The notes beneath the pieces are model-generated. The model was not told where the DNA came from, ran no database searches, and worked only from the letters and a program-made list of their open reading frames with translations. A program made the position numbers and the translations under genes. DNA of 64,000 nt from Pseudomonas quebecensis (GTDB lineage Bacteria > Pseudomonadota > Gammaproteobacteria > Pseudomonadales > Pseudomonadaceae): the NCBI RefSeq assembly GCF_026410085.1, contig NZ_CP112866.1, positions 2,790,001-2,854,000 of the forward strand, in the 5' to 3' direction. This document shows, in pieces, positions 37,410 to 45,288 of this stretch (positions within the stretch are counted from its first letter, which is position 1; the number at the start of each line of letters is the position of its first letter).

Positions 37410-38891
37410 ATGAAGCTGAATAAACAGAACCTTACCCAGCTGGCGCCGGAAGTCCGAGTGCCGGCCTACGCCATCGCCAGCACCTCCCAGGGCATCGCCC
37501 ATATCGGCGTCGGCGGCTTTCATCGCGCGCACCAGGCGTACTACACCGATGCGCTGATGAACACCGGCGAAGGCCTGGACTGGAGCATCTGCGGCGTCGG
37601 CCTGCGCGCCGAGGACCGCAGGGCCCGCGACGACCTGGCCGGCCAGGATTATCTGTTCACCCTGTATGAGCTGGGCGACACCGACGACACCGAAGTGCGC
37701 GTGATCGGTTCGATCAGCGACATGCTGCTGGCCGAAGACAGCCCCCAGGCGCTGATCGACAAACTGGCCGAGCCCGCGATCCGCATCGTCTCGCTGACCA
37801 TCACCGAAGGCGGCTACTGCATCGACGACAGCAACGGCGAGTTCATGGCCCATCTGCCGCAGATCCAGCACGACCTGGCGCATCCCGCCGCGCCGAAAAC
37901 CGTGTTCGGGTTTATCTGCGCCGCACTCACCCAGCGGCGTGCCGCCGGCATCCCGGCGTTTACCGTGATGTCCTGCGATAACCTGCCGCACAACGGCGCC
38001 GTCACCCGCAAGGCGCTGCTGGCCTTCGCCGCCCTGCGCGATACCGAACTGCATGACTGGATCGCGGCCAACGTAAGCTTCCCGAACGCCATGGTCGATC
38101 GCATCACACCCATGACCAGCACCGCGCACCGTCTGCAACTGCACGACGAACACGCTATCGACGATGCGTGGCCGGTGGTGTGCGAGCCGTTTGTGCAATG
38201 GGTGCTGGAAGACAAATTCGTCAATGGCCGACCGGCCTGGGAAAAAGTCGGCGTGCAGTTCACCGACGACGTCACGCCTTACGAAGAAATGAAGATCGGC
38301 CTGCTCAACGGCAGCCACCTGGCCCTGACCTATTTGGGTTTTCTCAAGGGCTATCGGTTTGTCCACGAAACCATGAACGACCCGTTATTCGTGGCCTATA
38401 TGCGCGCCTATATGGACCTGGACGTCACGCCGAATCTCGCGCCGGTGCCAGGCATCGATCTGACCCAGTACAAGCAGACCCTGGTCGATCGCTTCTCCAA
38501 CCAGGCCATCGCCGACCAGTTGGAACGGGTGTGTTCGGATGGCTCGTCGAAGTTTCCCAAGTTCACCGTGCCGACCGTCAACCGCTTGATTGCCGATGGC
38601 CGCGAGACCGAGCGCGCGGCCCTGGTGGTAGCCGCCTGGGCCCTGTATCTCAAAGGTGTGGATGAGAACGGCGCGCGCTACAACATTCCCGATCCGCGTG
38701 CGGCGTTCTGTCAGAGCCTGGTGACTGACGATGCGCTGATCAGCCGGCGCCTGCTTGGGGTGGAAGAGATTTTCGGCGCGGCTATTCCCAATTCGCCTGC
38801 GTTTGTGGCAGCGTTTGAGCGGTGTTTTGTCAGCTTGCGCGATAACGGCGTGACCAAAACCCTGCAGCAGTTACTGAAGAAACCGGCTTAG
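37410..38891 (+). CDS. mtlD: Mannitol 2-dehydrogenase
   Basis: This 493-residue NAD-dependent polyol-specific long-chain dehydrogenase oxidises D-mannitol to D-fructose (and arabitol to xylulose). Catalytic Lys is codon 295 by direct count, within MKIGLLNGSH, which also gives Asn300 and His303, the catalytic set known for the P. fluorescens enzyme of the same 493-residue length. The N-terminal coenzyme site is near IAHIGVGGFHRAHQA (about 29-43). It begins 18 bp after mtlK in the operon. The product enters metabolism through the two sugar kinases downstream. Confidence 0.97.
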   Translation: MKLNKQNLTQLAPEVRVPAYAIASTSQGIAHIGVGGFHRAHQAYYTDALMNTGEGLDWSICGVGLRAEDRRARDDLAGQDYLFTLYELGDTDDTEVRVIGSISDMLLAEDSPQALIDKLAEPAIRIVSLTITEGGYCIDDSNGEFMAHLPQIQHDLAHPAAPKTVFGFICAALTQRRAAGIPAFTVMSCDNLPHNGAVTRKALLAFAALRDTELHDWIAANVSFPNAMVDRITPMTSTAHRLQLHDEHAIDDAWPVVCEPFVQWVLEDKFVNGRPAWEKVGVQFTDDVTPYEEMKIGLLNGSHLALTYLGFLKGYRFVHETMNDPLFVAYMRAYMDLDVTPNLAPVPGIDLTQYKQTLVDRFSNQAIADQLERVCSDGSSKFPKFTVPTVNRLIADGRETERAALVVAAWALYLKGVDENGARYNIPDPRAAFCQSLVTDDALISRRLLGVEEIFGAAIPNSPAFVAAFERCFVSLRDNGVTKTLQQLLKKPA

Positions 38892-38894
38892 AAA

Positions 38895-38921
38895 TGTGGG
38901 ATGGGCAAGCCCCCTCCCATA
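38895..38921. repeat. REP hairpin between mtlD and mtlY
   Basis: TGTGGGATGGGCAAGCCCC followed by CTCCCATA is a REP palindrome, in opposite orientation to the mtlE-mtlF copy, starting 4 bp past the mtlD stop. Confidence 0.7.
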
Positions 38922-38942
38922 TTGGGATAGCATTTAACGTCC

Positions 38943-38950
38943 AACAATAA
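38943..38950 (+). promoter_or_regulatory. Crc/Hfq-type motif before mtlY
   Basis: AACAATAA fits AANAANAA and is identical to part of the mtlE-leader motif. It ends 16 bases before the mtlY start codon, where bound Hfq would block ribosome entry. Confidence 0.5.
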
Positions 38951-38966
38951 TGCTGAGCACACCCTC

Positions 38967-40448
38967 ATGACCCAGCAAAACCTGTTCCTCGGCATCGATT
39001 GCGGTACCCAGGGCACCAAAGCCATCGTCCTCGACGCGTCCAGCGGCCAGGTCCTGGGCCTTGGCGCTGCGCCCCATACCCTGATCAGCGGTGCCAACGG
39101 CCGTCGCGAACAGCACACTCAGGAATGGCTGGATGCGTTCACTGCGGCCACCCATCGTGCCCTGCAACAAGCCGGTGTCGACGGCCAGGCCATCCTCGGC
39201 ATTGGCGTATCCGGCCAGCAGCACGGCCTGGTGCTGCTGGATGAGCACGGCCAGGTACTGCGCCCGGCCAAGCTGTGGTGCGACACCGAGACGACCGCCG
39301 AGAATGACCGCCTGCTGGCGCACCTCGGCGGCGAGCGTGGTTCGCTGGAACGCCTGGGCGTGGCGATCGCACCGGGCTACACCGTCTCCAAACTGTTGTG
39401 GACGCGCGAACAGCACCCGGAGCTCTTCGCCCGCATCGCCCATATCCTGCTGCCCCACGATTACCTCAACTACTGGCTCACCGGCCGCGCCGTCGCCGAG
39501 TATGGCGATGCGTCGGGCACCGGTTACTTCAATGTGCGCCGCCGTGAGTGGGATGTGGAGCTGCTTCGGCACATCGACCCGAGCGGCCGCCTGGACCAGG
39601 CGCTGCCGCCGTTGATCGAGGCCGATCAAAGCGTCGGCACGATCCTGCCGGCCATCGCCGAGCGGTTGGGCATCAACCCCCATGCCGTGGTCTCCAGCGG
39701 CGGCGGCGACAATATGATGGGCGCCATCGGCACCGGCAATATTGCGCCGGGGGTGATTACCATGAGCCTGGGCTCGTCCGGCACCGTATATGCCTTTGCC
39801 GAGCAGCCCAACGTCAGCCCGCAGGCTTCGGTGGCGACGTTCTGTTCTTCCAGCGGCGGCTGGTTGCCGTTGATCTGCACCATGAACCTGACCAACGCCA
39901 CCGGCGTGATCCGCGAGCTGTTCGAGCTGGACCTGCCTGCCTTCAATGCCTTGGTCGAACGCGCGCCCATCGGCGCCGACGGTGTGAGCATGCTGCCGTT
40001 TCTCAACGGCGAACGCGTACCCGCCCTGCCCCACGCCAGCGGCAGCCTGCATGGCCTGACCATGACCAACCTGACCCGCGCCAACCTGTGCCGAGCGGTG
40101 GTCGAGGGCACGACCTTCGGCCTGCGCTACGGGCTCGACCTGCTGCGCCAGACCGGCCTGCAAAGCCAGAGCATCCGCTTGATCGGCGGCGGCTCGAAAA
40201 GCCCGGTGTGGCGCCAGATGGTCGCGGATATCATGCACACCGAAGTGATCTGCACCGAACAAAGCGAGGCCGCCGCCCTCGGCGCAGCCATCCAAGCGGC
40301 GTGGAGCCAGACCGGCGAATCCCTGGCCAGCCTCTGCGACAGATGCGTGAGCGTCGACCCGGCCAGCCGTACCGTGCCGGTGGCGGCCCATGTCAGCGCC
40401 TATCAACAGGCTTACGAGCGCTATCAGCAACTCGTGGCAACCCTTTAA
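38967..40448 (+). CDS. mtlY: Xylulokinase-type FGGY kinase
   Basis: This is a 493-residue sugar kinase with the FGGY fold in two halves. The N-terminal phosphate motif is LGIDCGTQGTKAIVLD; GVSGQQHGLVLLDEHG follows; the C-terminal half has GSSGTVYAFAEQP and the adenosine motif LIGGGSKSPVWRQM. It phosphorylates D-xylulose made by MtlD from arabitol. With 75 bp before it, including a REP and a Crc-type motif, it may be expressed at a different level from mtlD. The ribosome site is weak (GAGCAC region). Confidence 0.94.
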   Translation: MTQQNLFLGIDCGTQGTKAIVLDASSGQVLGLGAAPHTLISGANGRREQHTQEWLDAFTAATHRALQQAGVDGQAILGIGVSGQQHGLVLLDEHGQVLRPAKLWCDTETTAENDRLLAHLGGERGSLERLGVAIAPGYTVSKLLWTREQHPELFARIAHILLPHDYLNYWLTGRAVAEYGDASGTGYFNVRRREWDVELLRHIDPSGRLDQALPPLIEADQSVGTILPAIAERLGINPHAVVSSGGGDNMMGAIGTGNIAPGVITMSLGSSGTVYAFAEQPNVSPQASVATFCSSSGGWLPLICTMNLTNATGVIRELFELDLPAFNALVERAPIGADGVSMLPFLNGERVPALPHASGSLHGLTMTNLTRANLCRAVVEGTTFGLRYGLDLLRQTGLQSQSIRLIGGGSKSPVWRQMVADIMHTEVICTEQSEAAALGAAIQAAWSQTGESLASLCDRCVSVDPASRTVPVAAHVSAYQQAYERYQQLVATL

Positions 40449-40460
40449 GAGCGAGCGATT

Positions 40461-41399
40461 ATGTATCTGGTGTGTGGTGAAGCGCTGTTCGATTTCTTCA
40501 GCGAGGAAGATGCCAGCGGCAAGGCGTCGAAGGTCAATTACAAGGCAATTGCCGGTGGGTCGCCGTTCAACGTAGCCGTGGGCCTGCGCCGCCTGGGCAT
40601 CGACGCAGCGCTGTTCGGCGGGTTGTCCAGCGATTTCCTCGGTCGGCGCCTGCTGCAGGTGCTGCGGGACGAAGGCGTCAGCGAGGATTACCTGGTGGAG
40701 TTCGCCGCGCCGACCACCCTGGCGATGGTCGCCGTGGGTGCCAACGGCTCGCCGCAGTACAGTTTTCGCGGCGACGGCTGCGCCGACCGGCAATTGCAGC
40801 CAAGCCATTTACCGCAACTGGGCGACAATGTGCGTGGATTGCATGTGGGGTCATTCTCGCTGGTCGTGCAACCGATCGGCGACACCCTGCTGAGCCTGGT
40901 CAAGCGCGAAAGCGGCCAGCGTCTGATCAGCCTCGACCCCAATGTACGGCTCAACCCCCAGCCGGATATCCAACTATGGCGCGACCGCGTCGCCGAACTG
41001 GTCAAGCATGTCGACCTGATCAAGGTCAGTGACGAAGACCTGCATCTGCTCTATCCCGGCCAATCGCCGGAAAGCGTCCTGCAAGGCTGGTTGCAGCACC
41101 GTTGTCAGTTGGTGTTCCTGACCCGCGGCGGCGATGGCGCCACTGTGTTCAGTCGCCAGCATGGCAGCTGGTCGCAACCGGCGCTGGACATTGTGATGGC
41201 CGACACTGTGGGCGCCGGCGATACCTTCCAGGCAGCATTGATTGCCTGGCTGACCGAGCATCACCTGGATTCGGTGCACGGCCTGCAACAGCTGAGCCGC
41301 GCACAGATCGACGCCATGCTGGGCTTTGCCATTCGCGCATCCGCGCTGACCTGCACCAAGACCGGCCCCGACCTGCCGTATCGCCAGCAGTTGGGCTGA
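40461..41399 (+). CDS. mtlZ: Fructokinase (PfkB family)
   Basis: This 312-residue ribokinase-family enzyme starts MYLVCGEALFDFFSEED, 12 bp after mtlY. The N-terminal PfkB signature GGSPFNVAVGLRRLG is at about 34-48 and the ATP/catalytic motif DTVGAGDTFQAALIAW near 250 with the catalytic Asp. It phosphorylates fructose released by mannitol dehydrogenase, feeding central metabolism. It is the last gene of the mtl operon and is followed by a clear terminator 58 bp downstream. Confidence 0.95.
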   Translation: MYLVCGEALFDFFSEEDASGKASKVNYKAIAGGSPFNVAVGLRRLGIDAALFGGLSSDFLGRRLLQVLRDEGVSEDYLVEFAAPTTLAMVAVGANGSPQYSFRGDGCADRQLQPSHLPQLGDNVRGLHVGSFSLVVQPIGDTLLSLVKRESGQRLISLDPNVRLNPQPDIQLWRDRVAELVKHVDLIKVSDEDLHLLYPGQSPESVLQGWLQHRCQLVFLTRGGDGATVFSRQHGSWSQPALDIVMADTVGAGDTFQAALIAWLTEHHLDSVHGLQQLSRAQIDAMLGFAIRASALTCTKTGPDLPYRQQLG

Positions 41400-41456
41400 A
41401 CATCCGCATTCGACTGTGAATCCGGGGTTCTGCGATCCACGGATTTGCAACGTAGA

Positions 41457-41487
41457 GGGCCTGGAGTTAATCCAGGCCCGAGGTTTT
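41457..41487 (+). terminator. Intrinsic terminator of the mtl operon
   Basis: GGGCCTGGA and TCCAGGCCC form a perfect 9-bp stem with a GTTAA loop (41457-41479), followed by GAGG and TTTT. It lies between the convergent mtlZ and DUF1652-like genes. Confidence 0.8.
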
Positions 41488-41511
41488 CATGCTGCCCGCT
41501 CGCCCGCCGAC

Positions 41512-41784
41512 CTAGTAGTAATAGCCGCGTGCGCCTGCTCTTTGCAACGTGGGCTGGTGGAGTTGTTCCAGGTCCTTACGTAACCCGATCACCAACTCGC
41601 AGATGGCTCGACTGCTGACGAGGTCTTGCGCCTTGATCCCTTTGACCTCCAGGTCGACCCGATCACGGTTGCTGTCGTCGTAGACCTTGATCGTCAACGA
41701 AGCGTCTTCGGCTTTGGTGCACTCGCACCGCCTGGGCAGGAAACTTCCTTCAATAATGCTGCGTAATTCAAGTTCCGAAAACAT
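41512..41784 (-). CDS. Small Pseudomonas protein, DUF1652-like
   Basis: This 90-residue soluble protein begins MFSELELRSIIEGSFLPRRCECT, a start typical of the DUF1652 family of pseudomonads, which has no known function. The two cysteines CEC near 21-23 and an ending in GARGYYY are visible. I use ATG 41784, with AAGGAGAGG upstream; the longer frame begins at a TTG. No signal or membrane segment is present. It converges on the mtl operon and has about 370 bp of non-coding DNA behind it. Confidence 0.75.
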   Translation of the reverse strand: MFSELELRSIIEGSFLPRRCECTKAEDASLTIKVYDDSNRDRVDLEVKGIKAQDLVSSRAICELVIGLRKDLEQLHQPTLQRAGARGYYY

Positions 41785-42072
41785 GGCCAACCTCTCCTTT
41801 TTTCAATAGCCAACAGATTGTTGTCGTTATGCCAGGCATAAGCCTGCGGCGTCTTACCGGCCTTGGAAGACGCCATCACTGTGCAAGCGTACTTGGCAAA
41901 ACAGCTTCGCGTTGTAACCTTTCCTCATAAGCAGGCCAGGGTTTTATATAACTAAAATTTGAACTTCCTGGGGCCGTTTAAAACGTCGGCGAATAGGCAC
42001 GATTAAACGTTTAACCCAGCGGCCGCAGTCGTCCGCCGGGGCTTTCAGCAACATATCGAAACTATTCATCAG

Positions 42073-42093
42073 CGCGCAGATCGTTTCTGCGCG
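42073..42093. repeat. Hairpin before the ParD-like gene
   Basis: CGCGCAGA and TCTGCGCG form an 8-bp perfect stem with a 5-base loop. It lies 11 bp before the operator-like palindrome. No T-run follows, so it is more likely a protein site or leader hairpin than a terminator. Confidence 0.5.
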
Positions 42094-42104
42094 GCTTTAC
42101 GCTA

Positions 42105-42132
42105 ATATACGAAACGTATACGCTGCGTATAT
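42105..42132. promoter_or_regulatory. Symmetric operator-like palindrome
   Basis: ATATACG-AAA-CGTATACG-CTG-CGTATAT is a 28-bp dyad: outer 7-bp arms and an inner 8-bp palindrome share the same centre (42118.5). It lies 20 bp upstream of the ParD-like ATG. Regularly spaced TATACG half-sites are what a ribbon-helix-helix protein would bind, so autoregulation is the simplest reading. Confidence 0.65.
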
Positions 42133-42152
42133 CCAACCGCACAGTGAATCCC

Positions 42153-42353
42153 ATGGGCATCGTTAAGATCACCGATCAACTGCACGAACAATTACGCCTG
42201 GCCAGCGCAACGATGGACCGCTCCATCAACGCCCAGGCCGAGTTCTGGATCAAGGTCGGCCTGCTCGCCGAACTGAACCCCACCCTGAGCTACAACGACC
42301 TGATCAACAAACTGCTGCTGGACAAACCTGAGCTGATCCGGGGGCGCAGCTGA
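42153..42353 (+). CDS. ParD-like ribbon-helix-helix protein
   Basis: This 66-residue protein starts MGIVKITDQLHEQLRLAS and continues INAQAEFWIKVGLLAELNP. A short N-terminal strand followed by two helices is the pattern of ParD-like DNA-binding proteins. No ParE or other toxin gene follows; instead the stop codon overlaps the ATG of a methionine aminopeptidase (TGATG), so the two are translationally coupled. The start is ATG 42153; the frame also allows GTG 42144. It probably binds the palindrome 20 bp upstream and controls its own operon. Calling it an antitoxin would not be supported. Confidence 0.75.
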   Translation: MGIVKITDQLHEQLRLASATMDRSINAQAEFWIKVGLLAELNPTLSYNDLINKLLLDKPELIRGRS

Positions 42354-43114
42354 TGATCAAGACCGCCGCTCAACTGGCCGTGATGCGTGAATCCGGTCGG
42401 CTGCTGGCCCAGGTGTTCGACATGCTCGACGGCTGCGTCGCCGCCGGCTGCTCGACCCTGGAGCTGGACACGGCCGTCGAAGCCTTCATCCGCAACGACC
42501 TGCAGGCCCGCCCTGCCAGCCTCGGCCAGTACGACTATCCGTTCTGCATCAACACCTCGATCAACGAGGTGGTCTGCCATGGCATGCCCAGCGCCAGGGA
42601 TGTGCTCAAGGACGGTGACATCATCAACATCGACATCACCCTGGAAAAAGGTGGCTTTATCGCCGACGCCAGCAAGATGTATATGGTCGGCACTGTCGCG
42701 CCCAAAGCCCGGCGCCTGGTGGAGACGACCTTCGAGGCGATGTGGGCCGGTATCCGCCAGGTCAAGCCCGGTGCGCGCCTGGGCGATATCGGTCACGCCA
42801 TTCAGAGCCATGCCCAGGCCAATGGCTACAGCGTGGTGCGCGAATACTGCGGCCATGGCATCGGCCGGCAAATGCACGAAGAACCGCAGATCCTGCACTT
42901 CGGCCGCCCCGGCACCGGGCTGGAGCTGCGTGAAGGCATGGTGTTCACCATCGAACCGATGCTTAACCAGGGCAGCGCCAAGGTGCGCAGTCTCAAGGAT
43001 GGCTGGACGGTGGTGACCAGGGACAACAGCCTGTCGGCCCAATGGGAACACACCGTGGCGGTGACAGCGGACGGCTACGAAGTCCTGACCCTCCAGCGAT
43101 CGTCCATCCCATAA
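42353..43114 (+). CDS. map: Methionine aminopeptidase, type I
   Basis: This 253-residue enzyme removes N-terminal Met from new proteins. The five metal ligands of the family are visible: Asp in NIDITLEKGG, Asp in IADASKMY, His in CGHGIGRQMHEEP, Glu in VFTIEPML and Glu in QWEHTVAVT; the substrate His is in VVCHGMP. The catalytic core is complete and there is no extension, so it is a type Ia form. The essential map gene usually stands next to rpsB-tsf, so this is probably a second copy under separate control by the coupled ParD-like protein. It converges on the RimK-like gene with 15 bp between stops. Confidence 0.93.
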   Translation: MIKTAAQLAVMRESGRLLAQVFDMLDGCVAAGCSTLELDTAVEAFIRNDLQARPASLGQYDYPFCINTSINEVVCHGMPSARDVLKDGDIINIDITLEKGGFIADASKMYMVGTVAPKARRLVETTFEAMWAGIRQVKPGARLGDIGHAIQSHAQANGYSVVREYCGHGIGRQMHEEPQILHFGRPGTGLELREGMVFTIEPMLNQGSAKVRSLKDGWTVVTRDNSLSAQWEHTVAVTADGYEVLTLQRSSIP

Positions 43115-43129
43115 CCGGTGGCACGCTCG

Positions 43130-44716
43130 TTACCAGACCTGGCCCTGGCGTTTCAACTCCAGACGCCGCACGAACTCCTCCAGCACCAGGCTGTAGAGAT
43201 CGTCTTGTAGATAGGCATCCTCGATGCCGGCGTCCAGGTTGGGGTTGTCGTTCACCTCGATCACCACGACTTTGTCGCCAGACTGCTTGAGGTCGACACC
43301 GTAGAGACCGTCGCCGATCAGGTTGGCGGTCTTCACCGCCAGGTCCACCACCGCCTTGGGTGCTTCGTGTACCGCCAGCGTGCGGCATTCACCGTTGATC
43401 GCTGCGCCGATGGCCTTGTGGTTGTAGATCTGCCAATGGCCCTTGGACATAAAGTACTGGCAGGCAAAGATCGGTTTGCGGTTGAGCACGCCGATACGCC
43501 AGTCGTACTCGGTGTAGAAAAACTCCTGGGCCAGCAGCAGCACCGAATGCTCGAACAGTTCAGCAGTGGCCTTGAGCAGCGCGGCCTGGCTCTCGACCTT
43601 GATGACACCGCGCGAAAAACAGCCGTCGGGGATCTTCAACACCAACGGAAACCCCAGGCGTTCGCCGACCCGTTCAAAATCCTGCGGTCGCTCCTTGTAC
43701 AGAATCTCGGTAGCGGGCATGCCCAATTGGTGGCTGTTGAGCAGGTCGGTAAGGTAGACCTTGTTGGTGCAGCGCAAGATCGACGTCGGGTCGTCCATCA
43801 CCACCAGCCCTTCGCTTTCAGCTTTCTTGGCGAAACGGTAGGTATGGTTGTCGACGCTGGTGGTCTCGCGGATCAATAAGGCGTCGTATTCGGCCAGGCG
43901 CGCGTAATCCTTGCGCTCGATCAGTTCCACGTCGATGCCCAGGCCCCTGCCCACTCGGATGAAGTTGTTCAGGGCTTGGGCGTTGGACGGCGGCAACTGT
44001 TCATGGGGATCGTGCAGGATCGCCAGATCATACCGGGCCAGGCGCCGCGAACGCGGCTGGCGCCAAATCCTGCGGCTGAAGTTGTCGAGGGCATGGGCGA
44101 AATGATCTTCCTGATCGTCGCGCAACTTATGCAATACACCAGACTTCACCCCAACGATATGCCAGCCGTTGTGCTTTTTGAACTCAACTAAGAGGATTGG
44201 ACAGGGGAACGCTTCAAATAACTGGCGGGCCAATTCCTGTAACGCCTCAATCGGCGTTCGGCCGAAATAAAGCGTCAGCGTAAAACCCTCGGTACTACTG
44301 TAAAGATGATGGCTCAGGGTTTTATCGAGCACTCTGTCCAGATCATCCAACGCCAAGCCATACAGTGACTTTCTGGCCAGTTCGCTGATGGTGCGCACGG
44401 AAGGAATCACTTTGTGCCCACGCGCTTCGGCCAGCAACGAACAATAGTAGCCATGCCCCAGATACTTGTAGCTGCGGCACAGGTTGATGACCTGCACACG
44501 TTTGCCCGTCTCGTTCTGGCGCGTCTGTTCCAGGTATTCCTGGGCGGTGATCATCTCTTCGCTGGGCAAGTAAGACGCCCAATCTTCCTTGCGCTCCACA
44601 ATAATCACGACTTGACTCGCGGCTTTCGGCACTTGTGCAAAATAACGAGGGGAAGTGATTGTCGCCGCGCAGCTTTGCTCGGATACTTCACGCCAATGAC
44701 TGTGTACCGCCGACAT
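43130..44716 (-). CDS. RimK-like ATP-grasp ligase with N-terminal RLAN domain
   Basis: This 528-residue protein has an N-terminal alpha/beta region (about 35-215, with VIIVERKEDWASYLPSEE and INLCRSYKYLGHGYYCSL) typical of the domain that precedes some RimK-like ligases, then a RimK-type ATP-grasp module (about 235-528): IRETTSVDNHTYRFA, LGFPLVLKIPDGCFSRGV, LLLAQEFFYTEYDWRIG and the Mg-binding VVVIEVNDNPNLDAG. Such enzymes join amino acids to peptides or small molecules at the expense of ATP. The substrate is unknown; it need not act on ribosomal protein S6. It is divergent from a GNAT acetyltransferase, with 94 bp between the starts, an association suggestive of a small modified-peptide pathway. 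Confidence 0.88.
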   Translation of the reverse strand: MSAVHSHWREVSEQSCAATITSPRYFAQVPKAASQVVIIVERKEDWASYLPSEEMITAQEYLEQTRQNETGKRVQVINLCRSYKYLGHGYYCSLLAEARGHKVIPSVRTISELARKSLYGLALDDLDRVLDKTLSHHLYSSTEGFTLTLYFGRTPIEALQELARQLFEAFPCPILLVEFKKHNGWHIVGVKSGVLHKLRDDQEDHFAHALDNFSRRIWRQPRSRRLARYDLAILHDPHEQLPPSNAQALNNFIRVGRGLGIDVELIERKDYARLAEYDALLIRETTSVDNHTYRFAKKAESEGLVVMDDPTSILRCTNKVYLTDLLNSHQLGMPATEILYKERPQDFERVGERLGFPLVLKIPDGCFSRGVIKVESQAALLKATAELFEHSVLLLAQEFFYTEYDWRIGVLNRKPIFACQYFMSKGHWQIYNHKAIGAAINGECRTLAVHEAPKAVVDLAVKTANLIGDGLYGVDLKQSGDKVVVIEVNDNPNLDAGIEDAYLQDDLYSLVLEEFVRRLELKRQGQVW

Positions 44717-44810
44717 AATATTTGATCCGCTTTAGAGAACTGGACCTTTTCTATTAAGCACGATCTTTTTGAGAAGTCCCGTTTCATTACGCAACTTTTA
44801 CGGTGGTTAT

Positions 44811-45266
44811 ATGACCCTTTGCTTTCGCATTGCAACGCTCGATGACATACCTGCACTAACAGCGTTGGAACAACAATGTTTTACCGGCGACCGGCTGTCG
44901 CCCCGCAGTTTTCGCTGGATGGTCCGTCGCGCCAATGGCCAATTATGGCTGGCGGAACGTGACGCCCAATTGCAAGGGTACGCGCTGGTGCTGCTGCGTC
45001 GCGGCAGTGCCGTGGCGCGGCTGTATTCCATCGCTATTGCCGAGCCCGCACGAGGGTTGGGCTTGGGTGCGCAGTTGTTAGCGCGGATCGAAGCCTGCGG
45101 CGTGCAACACCGCTGCACCCGACTGCGGCTGGAGGTGCGCACGGACAACCTCGGCGCGCTGGCCCTGTATGAACGCAGGGGCTATCGACGGCTTGCGTGC
45201 ACGCCGGACTATTACGAGGACAACTGCGCGGCGTTGCGGCTGGAGAAGGTGCTTGCCGCGCAGTGA
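44811..45266 (+). CDS. GNAT family N-acetyltransferase
   Basis: This 151-residue acetyl-CoA-dependent transferase starts MTLCFRIATLDDIPAL. The acetyl-CoA loop is ARGLGLGAQLLARIE near residues 80-94, and LEVRTDNLGALALYERRGYRR closes the fold as in RimI-type enzymes. The start is ATG 44811; the longer frame from 44769 adds residues without homology and no ribosome site. It is divergent from the RimK-like ligase, suggesting that the two act on the same product, for example ligation plus N-acetylation. The acceptor is unknown. Confidence 0.85.
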   Translation: MTLCFRIATLDDIPALTALEQQCFTGDRLSPRSFRWMVRRANGQLWLAERDAQLQGYALVLLRRGSAVARLYSIAIAEPARGLGLGAQLLARIEACGVQHRCTRLRLEVRTDNLGALALYERRGYRRLACTPDYYEDNCAALRLEKVLAAQ

Positions 45267-45288
45267 TTAGCGCGCTCGCCGCTGGTCG

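Larger units (their letters stand above)
41785..42152. other. Divergent intergenic region, 368 bp, no gene
   Basis: This stretch separates the DUF1652-like gene from the ParD-like gene. It is clearly AT-richer than its neighbours and holds a 12-bp palindrome TTAAACGTTTAA (42003-42014), a hairpin (42073-42093) and the symmetric operator-like site (42105-42132). No coding frame is convincing. Confidence 0.6.

Noticed and set aside
38934..40808. 624-codon minus-strand open frame opposite mtlY-mtlZ
   Set aside because: It spans two well-defined kinases on the other strand and has no start signal or domain.
42153..43114. Toxin-antitoxin operon
   Set aside because: Only the ParD-like half is present; its partner is a methionine aminopeptidase with intact metal ligands, not a ParE toxin.
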